NCBI GenBank assembly: GCA_013360395.1
Contig: JABWBQ010000033.1
Location: forward strand, 1-45,773
Source of the DNA: Flavobacteriales bacterium
Lineage (GTDB): Bacteria > Bacteroidota > Bacteroidia > Flavobacteriales_F > PHOS-HE28
Length of the DNA stretch: 45,773 nt
Reading direction: 5' to 3'
Shown: piece after piece, positions 17,555 to 25,587 of the stretch
Numbering within the stretch: position 1 is the stretch's first letter
Layout: the number at the start of each line of letters is the position of its first letter
Program-made: the position numbers and the translations under genes
The notes under the pieces: model-generated
Seen by the model: the letters and a program-made list of their open reading frames with translations, nothing else
Database searches by the model: none
Told to the model about the DNA's origin: nothing

Positions 17555-19566
17555 CCCAGGATGCGGATCTCCGTGCGGCGGTTGCGCGCCTTGTTGGCGG
17601 CACTGTCGTTCGGGGCCACCGGCTGCGTGGGGCCATAGCCCTTCACTTCCAATCGATCGGCGGCGACCCCCTTGGCCGTGAGGTGGTCCACCACGGCCTG
17701 GGCCCGGGCCTGGGAGAGCTTCAGGTTGTGCTCGGCGCTGCCGTCGCTGTCCGTGTGGCCGCCCACCTCCAGGCGCAGCCCCGGATTGTCGATCATCAGT
17801 TTCGTCAGCTGCGCCAGCTCCGCGTGCGAGCCCGCCTGCAGATCGGCCTTGTCGCGGTCGAAGAAGAGGTTGCGCATCACCTCCACGCCACCCACCTCCA
17901 GCGGCTTCATGCCCACCTCCAGGGCCAGCTCCACCGTGCCTTCCTCGCCCACCTCGATGTGCTGGCTGTGGAAGAGGTAGCCGTTGGCGCGCACGTGCAG
18001 GGCGTACGCGCGGCCCGCCGGCACTGTGGCCATGAATTCGCCCGTCTCGCGGTCGCTCTGGAACCGCGCCACCAGGCTGGCATCCGCCAGGTCCAGCAGG
18101 TCGATGTCGGCCTCCAGGCCCTTGAGCGCCCGCAGGTCCTTCACCCATCCCTTCACCAGCACGGTGGCCATGGTGGGGGCCGGTGCGGCGTCCACGGCGG
18201 CGGCGGCGGTGGCCGTCTCCTGCGTGGCGGGGTCGGGCAGGAACTCCACCTCGTAGATGTCGTCCTCCCCCAGGCCGCCCGGGCGCAGGGAACTGAAGTA
18301 GCTCGTGCTGCCGCTGGCGTTCATCACGAAGAAGAGGTCATCGTCCGCACCGTTCACCGGCCAGCCGAGGTTCACCGGCTTCGACCATTGGCCGGCTTCC
18401 AGCGTGCTGCGGAAGATGTCGTAACCGCCCATGCTGTTGTGGCCCTTGCTGCTGAAGTAGATCGTGCGCCCGTCGGGATGCACGAAGATGCCGTCCTCAT
18501 CGAAGCGCGTGTTGATCGTGGGCCCCAGGTTCTCGGCCGGCCCCCAGTCCTGTCGGCCGGCGTCCCACTTGCTGCGGTAGATGTCCTGCCCGCCGAGGCC
18601 CTCCTCGGGGCGGTCGCTCACGAAGTAGAGCCACTGTCGGTCGAAGCTGTACCACGCACTGCTCTCGTGGTAGCGCGTGTTCACGTTCGGACCCAGGGGG
18701 CGCGGGTCGCTCCACGCCTTTCCCGTCCGCTTGGTCTCGAACAGGTCGCCCGTGCCTTTCACATCGCGGTAGATCAGCATGGTGCGGCCGTCGTTGAAGA
18801 GGCCCACGGAGGCGTCGTTGATGGCCGTGTTCACCGGCTCGGGCAGCGGCGCCGGGTCGCTCCAGCCCCGATCGCCGCGCGTGCTCACGTACACGTCCTC
18901 GAAATACTCGTTGGTGGCCTTGTTCACCTTGCCTCCGGTGGTGTTGGCGCGGCGCGAGGTGTAGAAGAGCGTGCCCCCATCGGCCGTCAGCAGCACGCCG
19001 TAGTCGCTCTCCGGACTGTTGATCCGCGGACCCAGGTTGGCCACTCGCACATGCGTGGGGGCAGCGCCGAGCGCCTTGCCGTTGCGGCATTCGGCCAGGT
19101 GCTTGTCGGTCTGGTTGTAGGCCGGCTCCGGGTCGGGGTTGCGTGCCGTGCGCAGCTTGTGATCCTCGTATTCCGCGATGGCCTCGTCCCAGCGACCGTT
19201 GAGCTGCAGGGCGTAGCCGCACAGAAAGTGCACGCGCGGCATGGCCGGGTCCAGCGCCGCCGCCCGCAGGAACCAATCGACCGACTCGTGCCGTTGCTCC
19301 CCGTTCAAGTGGCAGAGGCCGATGCGCACGTTCAGCTCGGCGTTGTCCGGGTTCACGGCGTGGGCCTGCAGGTACAAGGGCAGCGCCTGCGCATAGGCCG
19401 CACCGCCGGTTTCGGCCAGCTTGTCCGCCTGCTGCATCGCCCGCAGGGCGTTGTCCAGCGCCTCCTTGTCCGCGATGTGGTCACGGTCGAAGGGGATGTT
19501 GCCCTGCGCCCGCACCATGACGGTGAAGAGCGTCAGCAGCAGGAGAAGGGGAGCACGCATGCACAT
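17548..19566 (-). CDS. OmpA-family protein of TPR / beta-propeller / CRD / OmpA architecture (PorE-like)
   Basis: The 672-residue product has a signal peptide (two in-frame ATGs, 19566 and 19560; either works). Residues about 35-135 are TPR-like helices, about 180-440 PD40/WD40-like propeller blades (DGGTLFYTS, DGRTIYFSS, STSYFSSLRPGG), about 465-550 a carboxypeptidase-regulatory-like fold, and 563-672 an OmpA domain. The OmpA domain carries the peptidoglycan-binding pattern HTDSDG...N..LS.ARA..V...L...GV...RL...GYG...P and closing NRRTEI. This is the layout described for PorE, which tethers the T9SS machinery to peptidoglycan. Bacteroidota also carry many paralogues of this type, so the T9SS role is possible rather than shown. 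Confidence 0.85.
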   Translation of the reverse strand: MCMRAPLLLLLTLFTVMVRAQGNIPFDRDHIADKEALDNALRAMQQADKLAETGGAAYAQALPLYLQAHAVNPDNAELNVRIGLCHLNGEQRHESVDWFLRAAALDPAMPRVHFLCGYALQLNGRWDEAIAEYEDHKLRTARNPDPEPAYNQTDKHLAECRNGKALGAAPTHVRVANLGPRINSPESDYGVLLTADGGTLFYTSRRANTTGGKVNKATNEYFEDVYVSTRGDRGWSDPAPLPEPVNTAINDASVGLFNDGRTMLIYRDVKGTGDLFETKRTGKAWSDPRPLGPNVNTRYHESSAWYSFDRQWLYFVSDRPEEGLGGQDIYRSKWDAGRQDWGPAENLGPTINTRFDEDGIFVHPDGRTIYFSSKGHNSMGGYDIFRSTLEAGQWSKPVNLGWPVNGADDDLFFVMNASGSTSYFSSLRPGGLGEDDIYEVEFLPDPATQETATAAAAVDAAPAPTMATVLVKGWVKDLRALKGLEADIDLLDLADASLVARFQSDRETGEFMATVPAGRAYALHVRANGYLFHSQHIEVGEEGTVELALEVGMKPLEVGGVEVMRNLFFDRDKADLQAGSHAELAQLTKLMIDNPGLRLEVGGHTDSDGSAEHNLKLSQARAQAVVDHLTAKGVAADRLEVKGYGPTQPVAPNDSAANKARNRRTEIRILGQ

Positions 19567-19638
19567 GGCCGATGGTTTTCGCCGAAGCGCTGTTCATACG
19601 AAGGTCGGACAGGAATGTTCATCCGACCGGCGTGCGGC

Positions 19639-19646
19639 TACTTTCG
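19639..19646 (+). promoter_or_regulatory. -7-like box TACTTTCG before the M42 peptidase gene
   Basis: Matches TAnnTTTG except C at the seventh position. It lies 33 nt before ATG 19680, in the 113-bp divergent region shared with the OmpA gene. A weaker GACCTTCG on the minus strand (19599-19606) may serve the OmpA gene. Confidence 0.45.
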
Positions 19647-19679
19647 CCCCGCCGCGCCAGTTGCGGCCTTTCACCACCC

Positions 19680-20801
19680 ATGGCCAAGCGGACCACACGC
19701 CCCTCCCGTCCCTCCCGACCCGCCAGCATCCTCGGGCCCGCGTCGATGGAGTTCCTGGAGTCCTACCTCAACAACGCCAGCCCCACGGGCTTCGAGAGCA
19801 GCGGCCAGCGCCTCTGGCTCGACTATCTCCGCCCCTATGTGGACGACCACTTCACCGATGCCTATGGCACCGCCGTCGGCGTGGTGAACCCCGAAGCGAA
19901 GTTCAAGGTGGTGATCGAGGCCCATGCCGACGAGATCAGCTGGTTCGTGCACTACATCACCAAGGAGGGCTTCATCTACGTGAAGCGCAACGGCGGGAGC
20001 GACCACCTGATCGCGCCCAGCAAGCGGGTGAACATCCACACCGAGAAGGGCATCGTGAAGGCCGTGTTCGGCTGGCCCGCCATCCATGTGCGCAACGGCA
20101 AGAACGACCCCGTGCCCGCGTTGGACAACATCTTCCTCGACTGCGGCTGCAGCAGCAAGGAGGAGGTGGAGAAGCTGGGCGTGCACGTGGGCTGCGTGAT
20201 CACCTACGAGGACGAGTTCATGGTGCTGAACGGGCGCCACTTCGTGGGCCGCGCGCTCGACAACCGCATCGGCGGCTTCATGATCGCCGAAGTGGCCCGC
20301 CTGCTGCACGCCGAGCGCAAGCGCCTGCCCTTCGGGCTCTACATCACCAACAGCGTGCAGGAGGAGGTGGGCCTGCGCGGTGCCGAGATGATCGTGGAGC
20401 GCATCCGCCCGAACGTGGCCATCGTGACCGACGTGACGCACGACACCCAGACGCCGCTGATGAACAAGGTGCAGAACGGCGACATCGCCTGCGGGCAGGG
20501 ACCCGTGCTGAGCTACGCACCGGCCGTGCACAACAACCTGCTGAAGCTGATCGTGGACACCGCCACGCGCAGCAGGATCCCCTTCCAGCGCCTGGCCGCC
20601 AGCCGCGCCACAGGCACGGACACCGACGCCTTCGCGTACGGCGCCGCCGGGGTGCCCAGCGCGCTCATCAGCCTGCCCCTGCGTTACATGCACACCACCG
20701 TGGAAAGCGTGCACCGCAACGACGTGGAGGCCGTGATCAAGCTGATCCACGCCAGCCTGCGCGCGCTGCGCAACGACCACGACCTGCGTTACATCCGCTG
20801 A
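19680..20801 (+). CDS. M42-family metallo-aminopeptidase (glutamyl aminopeptidase/cellulase-M type)
   Basis: The 373-residue product carries the di-metal ligands of clan MH/M42 in order: His82 in EAHADEIS, bridging Asp194 in ALDNRIGG, the catalytic/ligand glutamates 228-229 in VQEEVGLRGA, Asp251 in VTDVTHD and His338 in YMHTTVES. M42 enzymes form large tetrahedral dodecamers in the cytoplasm and trim N-terminal residues from peptides. The first 22 residues are Arg/Pro-rich and unlike the family start; ATG 19746 (MEFLESYLNN) is an alternative. It fits with the two S9 peptidases in the window as peptide catabolism. An 8-nt gap joins it to the next gene. Confidence 0.93.
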   Translation: MAKRTTRPSRPSRPASILGPASMEFLESYLNNASPTGFESSGQRLWLDYLRPYVDDHFTDAYGTAVGVVNPEAKFKVVIEAHADEISWFVHYITKEGFIYVKRNGGSDHLIAPSKRVNIHTEKGIVKAVFGWPAIHVRNGKNDPVPALDNIFLDCGCSSKEEVEKLGVHVGCVITYEDEFMVLNGRHFVGRALDNRIGGFMIAEVARLLHAERKRLPFGLYITNSVQEEVGLRGAEMIVERIRPNVAIVTDVTHDTQTPLMNKVQNGDIACGQGPVLSYAPAVHNNLLKLIVDTATRSRIPFQRLAASRATGTDTDAFAYGAAGVPSALISLPLRYMHTTVESVHRNDVEAVIKLIHASLRALRNDHDLRYIR

Positions 20802-20809
20802 CCGCACCG

Positions 20810-21454
20810 ATGAGGCCCTCGCTGGACGAGAACACGCGTTCGGCGCTGCACTTCACCCTGCTGGGCCTGGGCCTGGTGGGCGGTGCCCGGCTGGCCTACT
20901 GGTGGATCGGGCGGCTGCTGCTCGACGGGCATCCGGGTGCGGCCTTCCTGCTGCCGTGGCGGGCGGGATATCTGCTGGCCGACCCGTATTCGCTGGTCGA
21001 TGCTGCGCCGGCCCTGCCCCTGCGGCTGGCCGCGGCAGTGGGCTATGCGTTGCTCGCCGGCGTGCTGGCCGCCGTGCTGGCGCGAGCGTTCCGCATCCCG
21101 ATGTGGGTGGCCACCGGTCGTGTTCCGGGCGTGGCCATTCTGTTGCTTGCACTGTTCTCCGCCCTCGCCCTGCCGCCGCATACCGCCACGCCCGATCCAT
21201 CCTCCGGCACATGGCACTTATGCACCCGCATCGCCCTGCCCGGTGGCATCGCCGTGCCCGGCACCGCCTCCTGCACCATCCTGGAGCGGGACACGGTGCG
21301 CGGGGTGTACGCTCCGGACGTGATCCGGCTCACTCTTGACGGGCTTCCCATGGCGGAGGCCCCCAACACCGGTGTGGCGGGTGTGGACAGCTCACGCGCG
21401 GTGTTGGCGGCTGCCGTGCTCAACGACCGGATGGGACTGATCGGCCCGCCCTAG
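20810..21454 (+). CDS. Small integral membrane protein, unknown function
   Basis: The 214-residue product starts at ATG 20810, 8 nt after the peptidase stop. It has about three hydrophobic helices (roughly 12-37, 72-90 and 104-121), then a soluble C-terminal part (about 122-214) with two Cys (LCTRIALPGG and ASCTILERD). I do not recognise a family. It is probably co-transcribed with the M42 gene. Confidence 0.65.
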   Translation: MRPSLDENTRSALHFTLLGLGLVGGARLAYWWIGRLLLDGHPGAAFLLPWRAGYLLADPYSLVDAAPALPLRLAAAVGYALLAGVLAAVLARAFRIPMWVATGRVPGVAILLLALFSALALPPHTATPDPSSGTWHLCTRIALPGGIAVPGTASCTILERDTVRGVYAPDVIRLTLDGLPMAEAPNTGVAGVDSSRAVLAAAVLNDRMGLIGPP

Positions 21455-21467
21455 GGGACGCGCGGCC

Positions 21468-21474
21468 TATTTTG
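21468..21474 (+). promoter_or_regulatory. -7-like box TATTTTG before the GNAT gene
   Basis: TATTTTG resembles TAnnTTTG with a single spacer base. It ends 5 nt before ATG 21480, so a transcript starting here would have almost no leader. Confidence 0.45.
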
Positions 21475-21479
21475 CACGC

Positions 21480-21914
21480 ATGCGCATCGATCGGATCCAT
21501 GCCCGTGCCACCTGGCCGCTGCGCCAGTTGGTGCTGAGGCCGGGCCTGCCGTTGGAGGCCTGTGCGTTCCCGCACGATGAGGAGGCGGACAGCTTCCACC
21601 TGGGCGCTTGGGCCGATGATGCGCTCGTGGGCATCGCCTCGGTGCATGCCGAACCCTGTGCTCAACTTCCCGCGAGAAGGCCGTTCCGCCTGCGCGGCAT
21701 GGCCGTGCATCCCGATCGGCGCGGGCTGGGTGTCGGTGCATTGCTCGTGGTCGAAGCGCTGAACGCGGTGCGCACCGCCGACGGGGACCTGCTCTGGTGC
21801 AATGCGCGGACCAGCGCCAGCGGGTTCTACACCCGGCTCGGTTTCGCCGTGGTCGGGGAGGCCTTCGAGCTGCCCGGCATCGGTCCGCACCACCTGATGC
21901 ACCGCGCACCATGA
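21480..21914 (+). CDS. GNAT-family N-acetyltransferase
   Basis: The 144-residue product has the GNAT core: a beta strand with DALVGIASV (47-55), motif A RGMAVHPDRRGLGVGALL (72-89) containing the acetyl-CoA pyrophosphate loop, and C-terminal SGFYTRLGFAVVGEAFE (113-129). It transfers an acyl group from acyl-CoA to an unknown amine. No signal peptide, hence cytoplasmic. Its stop overlaps the next start as ATGA at 21911-21914, so translation of the two genes is probably coupled. Confidence 0.9.
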   Translation: MRIDRIHARATWPLRQLVLRPGLPLEACAFPHDEEADSFHLGAWADDALVGIASVHAEPCAQLPARRPFRLRGMAVHPDRRGLGVGALLVVEALNAVRTADGDLLWCNARTSASGFYTRLGFAVVGEAFELPGIGPHHLMHRAP

Positions 21915-23320
21915 AGCGGCTGCCCACCGACGCCCTGGTGATCGCCGCGCTGGTGGCGCTGGCCCTCGTGGTGCGCAGCCTCTTCGTGGGCCTGGTGGGG
22001 CTGACGCACGACGAGCCCTTCACCGTGTACTGGGCGCACCGTCCGCTGGCCGAGCTGTTCGCGCAGCTGCGGCACGAGAACAACCCGCCGCTCCACTTCC
22101 TGCTGGTGAAAGCCTTCCTGCCCTTGGCGGACGGCGATGTGGCCTGGTTGCGCATGCCCAGTGTGGTGGCCTCGGGCCTCACCGCCTGGCCGCTCTTCCT
22201 CATCGGTCGTGCCCTCGGCGGACGGCTCACGGGTTTCGCCGCCGTGCTCCTCTTCATCTGCAGCAGCTACCAGCAGGGCTTCGCCCATGAGGTGCGCGCC
22301 TATCCGCTCTTCCAGTTGCTGGCCGTGACAGGCGTGTGGCAGCTGGTGCGTGTGGCACAGGTCGCTCCGGTACGTCCAAGCGGCGCCCTGCCCCTGCTGG
22401 CCCTGCTCAATGTGGCCATGGTGTACACCCATTTCTTCGGCTGGTTGATGCTGGGCGTGCAGGCCGTGCTGGTCCTGTTCGTTCCCGACCTGCGGTCGGC
22501 ACGGCGCACCATGGCCCTGGCCGCAGGTGTGGCCGTGCTGGCCTACATCCCCTATGCCACGGTGCTGATCGATCGCTTCAGCCGGTCGGTGGGGCAGGGC
22601 ACCTGGCTCACCGTGCCGCCGCCGGAGGAGCTCTACAACATGCTGTGGCGCTGGAGCAACGCGCCGGTGCTGGTGCTGCTCTTTCTGGCGGCCATCATCG
22701 CGGCCTCCGCGCGGCGCGAAGGGCGCGGGGCGCTGTGGACCCTGGGCCTGTTGTGGGCGCTGCTCCCGCTGCTGGGCCTGTTCGTGCTGAGCCAGCGCGT
22801 GCCGGTGTTCCTGGACCGTTATCTGCTGTTCGCGGCGCCGGGCTGGTGCCTGTTGGTGGCCCATGCCCTGCTGCACGCTGTCCCCTGGCGGCAGGTGGGC
22901 TGGGCGCTGGCGGCTGTTGGCGTCGGTGGCATGGCCCTCGGTTTCGAGCCCGGCCGTGGACCCGACGGCCGGCCCGAACGCGTGGTGGCCGTGGCGCAGG
23001 CCATGGGCAAGGGCCGCGCGCCCGTGCTGCTGATCCCCGGCTGGTACGCCCACACCTATGCCTGGCAGGTGGACCCCTCGCTCTTCGCCCACACCGGCAC
23101 CTGGTCCGATGCCCTCGCCGCCCGAGGCATCCACCCGGTCGACGATCCGATGCACCCGCCCGCCGTGTCCACCCTGGCCGATACCCTCGTGCTGGTGGAC
23201 GCAGGCGCCCGACTGGTGGACCCGGAGCAGCAGCTGGAGCACCGACTGTCCGACCGCCTCGGGGAGCCCGATGCCGTGGAGGCCGACCGGGGCGTGCGTG
23301 TCCTTCGCTACCGGCGCTGA
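21911..23320 (+). CDS. GT39-like membrane glycosyltransferase
   Basis: The 469-residue product has about ten hydrophobic helices. The first extracytoplasmic loop carries the GT-C acidic pair in LTHDEPFTVYW (about 32-42), followed by HENNPPLHFLLVKAFLPL (about 57-74), a pattern typical of dolichyl-phosphate mannosyltransferase/ArnT-like (PMT_2, GT39) proteins. These use a polyprenyl-phosphate sugar to modify protein or lipid on the periplasmic side. A short hydrophilic C-terminal domain follows. Acceptor and donor are unknown; surface glycans or glycoproteins are plausible. It overlaps the GNAT gene by 4 bp. Confidence 0.85.
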   Translation: MKRLPTDALVIAALVALALVVRSLFVGLVGLTHDEPFTVYWAHRPLAELFAQLRHENNPPLHFLLVKAFLPLADGDVAWLRMPSVVASGLTAWPLFLIGRALGGRLTGFAAVLLFICSSYQQGFAHEVRAYPLFQLLAVTGVWQLVRVAQVAPVRPSGALPLLALLNVAMVYTHFFGWLMLGVQAVLVLFVPDLRSARRTMALAAGVAVLAYIPYATVLIDRFSRSVGQGTWLTVPPPEELYNMLWRWSNAPVLVLLFLAAIIAASARREGRGALWTLGLLWALLPLLGLFVLSQRVPVFLDRYLLFAAPGWCLLVAHALLHAVPWRQVGWALAAVGVGGMALGFEPGRGPDGRPERVVAVAQAMGKGRAPVLLIPGWYAHTYAWQVDPSLFAHTGTWSDALAARGIHPVDDPMHPPAVSTLADTLVLVDAGARLVDPEQQLEHRLSDRLGEPDAVEADRGVRVLRYRR

Positions 23321-23403
23321 CCGCCGTTCATCCGGCCGGTCAACGGTCCATCCCTGTGGGCAACGTTCCATGGATCGTGCAGCGGGGGAGGGGCCCTGAC
23401 GGA

Positions 23404-23411
23404 GACCTTTG
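23404..23411 (+). promoter_or_regulatory. -7-like box GACCTTTG
   Basis: Differs from TAnnTTTG only at the first base, 19 nt before ATG 23431 of the S9C peptidase gene, within a 110-bp intergenic region otherwise without clear features. Confidence 0.45.
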
Positions 23412-23430
23412 CTCCCCACCCAAACCCCCG

Positions 23431-25377
23431 ATGATGCGCAACCTCTTTCCCGCCGGCCTGCTGCTGGGCACGCTGCTGGCCGCCTGTGGCGATGGCCAGC
23501 CACCCGCCGGCCGCACCGCGGCCGTGCAACCGCCACCCGTGATCGACATGAAGCTCTTCTTCAAGAACCCCGAGAAGGCCGGCTTCCAGATCAGCCCCGA
23601 TGGCAGCCACTTCAGCTACCGGGCGCCGTGGAAGAACCGCATGAACCTCTTCGTGCAGCGCATCGGCGACAGCGTGGCCACGCAGGTGACCCACGACACG
23701 GTGCGCGACATCGGCGGCTACTTCTGGAAGGGCGATCGCCTGGTCTACAGCCGCGACATCAATGGCGACGAGAACTTCATCGTGTTCAGCGCCAGCATCG
23801 ACGGCACCGACGCCAAGGCCTTGACCCCCGAGAAGGGCGTGCGGGCCGGCACCCTCGATCGCCTGCACAATGTGCCCGGCATGGAGACCAAGGTGATGCT
23901 GCAGATGAACCAGCGCAACCCGCAGGTCTTCGACCCCTACCTGTGCGACATCGCCACCGGCGAGATCAAGCCTTTGTACGACAACAGCAAGGAGAACTTC
24001 GAGGGCTGGATCACCGACCACAACGGGGTGATCCGCATGGCCACCAAGACCGATGGCACCGACCAGGTGGTGTACTACCGCGCGACGGACAAGGAGCCCT
24101 TCACCGAGTACATGCGCACCGGCTTCAAGGACAGCTGGAACCCGCTCTTCTTCACCTTCGACAACGCCAACCTGTACGTGAGCCACAACCTCAACGGTCG
24201 CGACAAGACCGCCGTGGTGGAGTGGGACCTGGCCAACAAGAAGGAGACGCGCCTGATCCACGAGGAGAAGGACTACGACGTGTCCAGCCTGAACTACAGC
24301 GACAAGCGGAAGGTGCTGACCATGGTGACCTGGACCGGGTGGAAGGAGGAGCGCCGCATCCTCGATCCGCAGACCCAGGCGCTGTATGACAAGCTGGCCC
24401 CCAAGTTCGAGGGCTATGACCACTGGATCTATGGCGAGAACGATGACGAGACCAAGTTCATGGTGTGGGCCGGCAGCGATCGCCAGCCGGGCCGCTACTA
24501 CTTCTATGACGCCGCGGCGGACAAGCTGGAGCTGATGGCCGAGCAGCGCCCCTGGATCGATGAGGACCAGATGGCCGAGATGAAGCCCATCAGTTACACC
24601 ACCCGCGACGGCCTCACCGTGCACGGCTACCTCACCCTGCCGGTGGGGCGCGAGGCGAAGGGCCTGCCCGTGGTGATCAACCCGCACGGCGGCCCCTGGG
24701 CCCGCGATGAGTGGGGCTTCAACCCCGAGGTGCAGATGCTGGCCAACCGCGGCTACGCCGTGCTGCAGATGAACTTCCGGGGAAGCACCGGCTATGGCCG
24801 CGCCTTCTGGGAGAAGAGCTTCAAGCAGTGGGGCAAGACCATGCAGAACGACATCACCGACGGGGTGGAGTGGCTGAAGGACCAGGGCATCGCCGACAGC
24901 ACCCGCATCGCCATTTACGGCGGCAGCTACGGCGGTTACGCCACCCTGGCAGGTATCACCTACACCCCCGAGCTCTACGCCTGTGCGGTGGACTATGTGG
25001 GGGTGAGCAACATGTTCACCTTCATGAACACCGTGCCGCCGTACTGGGAGCCCTTCAAGAAGATGATGTACGAGATGGTGGGCGATCCCAAGGCGGACAG
25101 CCTGCTGTTGCGGGAGGCGAGCCCGGTCTTCTTCGTGGACCGCATCAAATGCCCCCTCTTCATCGCCCAAGGCGCCACGGACCCGCGCGTGAACAAGGCC
25201 GAGAGCGACCAGGTGGTGGAGGCCTTGAAGGCCCGCGGTGTGGAGGTGCAGTACATGGTGAAGGACAACGAGGGCCATGGCTTCCGCAACGAGGAGAACC
25301 GCTTCGAGTTCTACGACGCCATGGAGAAGTTCCTCGAGCAGCACATCGGCACCAGGCCCACGCCCGTGAAGGGGTAA
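23431..25377 (+). CDS. S9C-type prolyl-oligopeptidase-family lipoprotein peptidase
   Basis: The 648-residue product begins with a lipoprotein signal: hydrophobic residues 5-18 and LLAAC, with lipidation expected on Cys19. The N-terminal half (about 45-370) is a beta-propeller ([24 protein letters not shown]). The C-terminal alpha/beta-hydrolase (about 385-640) has [11 protein letters not shown], nucleophile Ser499 in YGGSYGGYA, Asp584 in [12 protein letters not shown] and His616 in NEGHGF. Family members are acylaminoacyl- or dipeptidyl-peptidases; this one is membrane-anchored, presumably in the periplasm or outer membrane. Two adjacent ATGs (23431 and 23434) are equivalent. A strong terminator follows. 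Confidence 0.92.
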   Translation: MMRNLFPAGLLLGTLLAACGDGQPPAGRTAAVQPPPVIDMKLFFKNPEKAGFQISPDGSHFSYRAPWKNRMNLFVQRIGDSVATQVTHDTVRDIGGYFWKGDRLVYSRDINGDENFIVFSASIDGTDAKALTPEKGVRAGTLDRLHNVPGMETKVMLQMNQRNPQVFDPYLCDIATGEIKPLYDNSKENFEGWITDHNGVIRMATKTDGTDQVVYYRATDKEPFTEYMRTGFKDSWNPLFFTFDNANLYVSHNLNGRDKTAVVEWDLANKKETRLIHEEKDYDVSSLNYSDKRKVLTMVTWTGWKEERRILDPQTQALYDKLAPKFEGYDHWIYGENDDETKFMVWAGSDRQPGRYYFYDAAADKLELMAEQRPWIDEDQMAEMKPISYTTRDGLTVHGYLTLPVGREAKGLPVVINPHGGPWARDEWGFNPEVQMLANRGYAVLQMNFRGSTGYGRAFWEKSFKQWGKTMQNDITDGVEWLKDQGIADSTRIAIYGGSYGGYATLAGITYTPELYACAVDYVGVSNMFTFMNTVPPYWEPFKKMMYEMVGDPKADSLLLREASPVFFVDRIKCPLFIAQGATDPRVNKAESDQVVEALKARGVEVQYMVKDNEGHGFRNEENRFEFYDAMEKFLEQHIGTRPTPVKG

Positions 25378-25396
25378 GGCGACAGCGCGGAACGCA

Positions 25397-25441
25397 CCGC
25401 CCCGGCCGCACCAGTTCGCTGGAGGCCGGGGCGGTTTTTTT
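25397..25441 (+). terminator. Intrinsic terminator after the S9C peptidase gene
   Basis: An 11-bp perfect stem CCGCCCCGGCC/GGCCGGGGCGG (25397-25407 with 25424-25434), an inner CCAG-TTCG-CTGG hairpin, and a run of seven T. It begins 19 nt after the stop codon and is the clearest rho-independent terminator in the window. Confidence 0.93.
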
Positions 25442-25475
25442 CGCCCCCGGGCGTCGCGTTACCCCCAGGTCGCGT

Positions 25476-25494
25476 CATGCCTCACGGAGGCATG
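25476..25494. other. Small perfect hairpin upstream of the CotH gene
   Basis: CATGCCTC-ACG-GAGGCATG, an 8-bp perfect stem with a 3-nt loop, upstream of the likely -7 region (TAACTTG at 25561-25567). No T run follows. It could be an operator or a chance palindrome. Confidence 0.35.
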
Positions 25495-25587
25495 CGGCAG
25501 CCGTCCCTGAATGCCCCGAACCTTGTGCCGCTCAGGATGTTCCACCCGGTAACGTTCGCTTAACTTGGTCGTCCCTGACCGAACCCC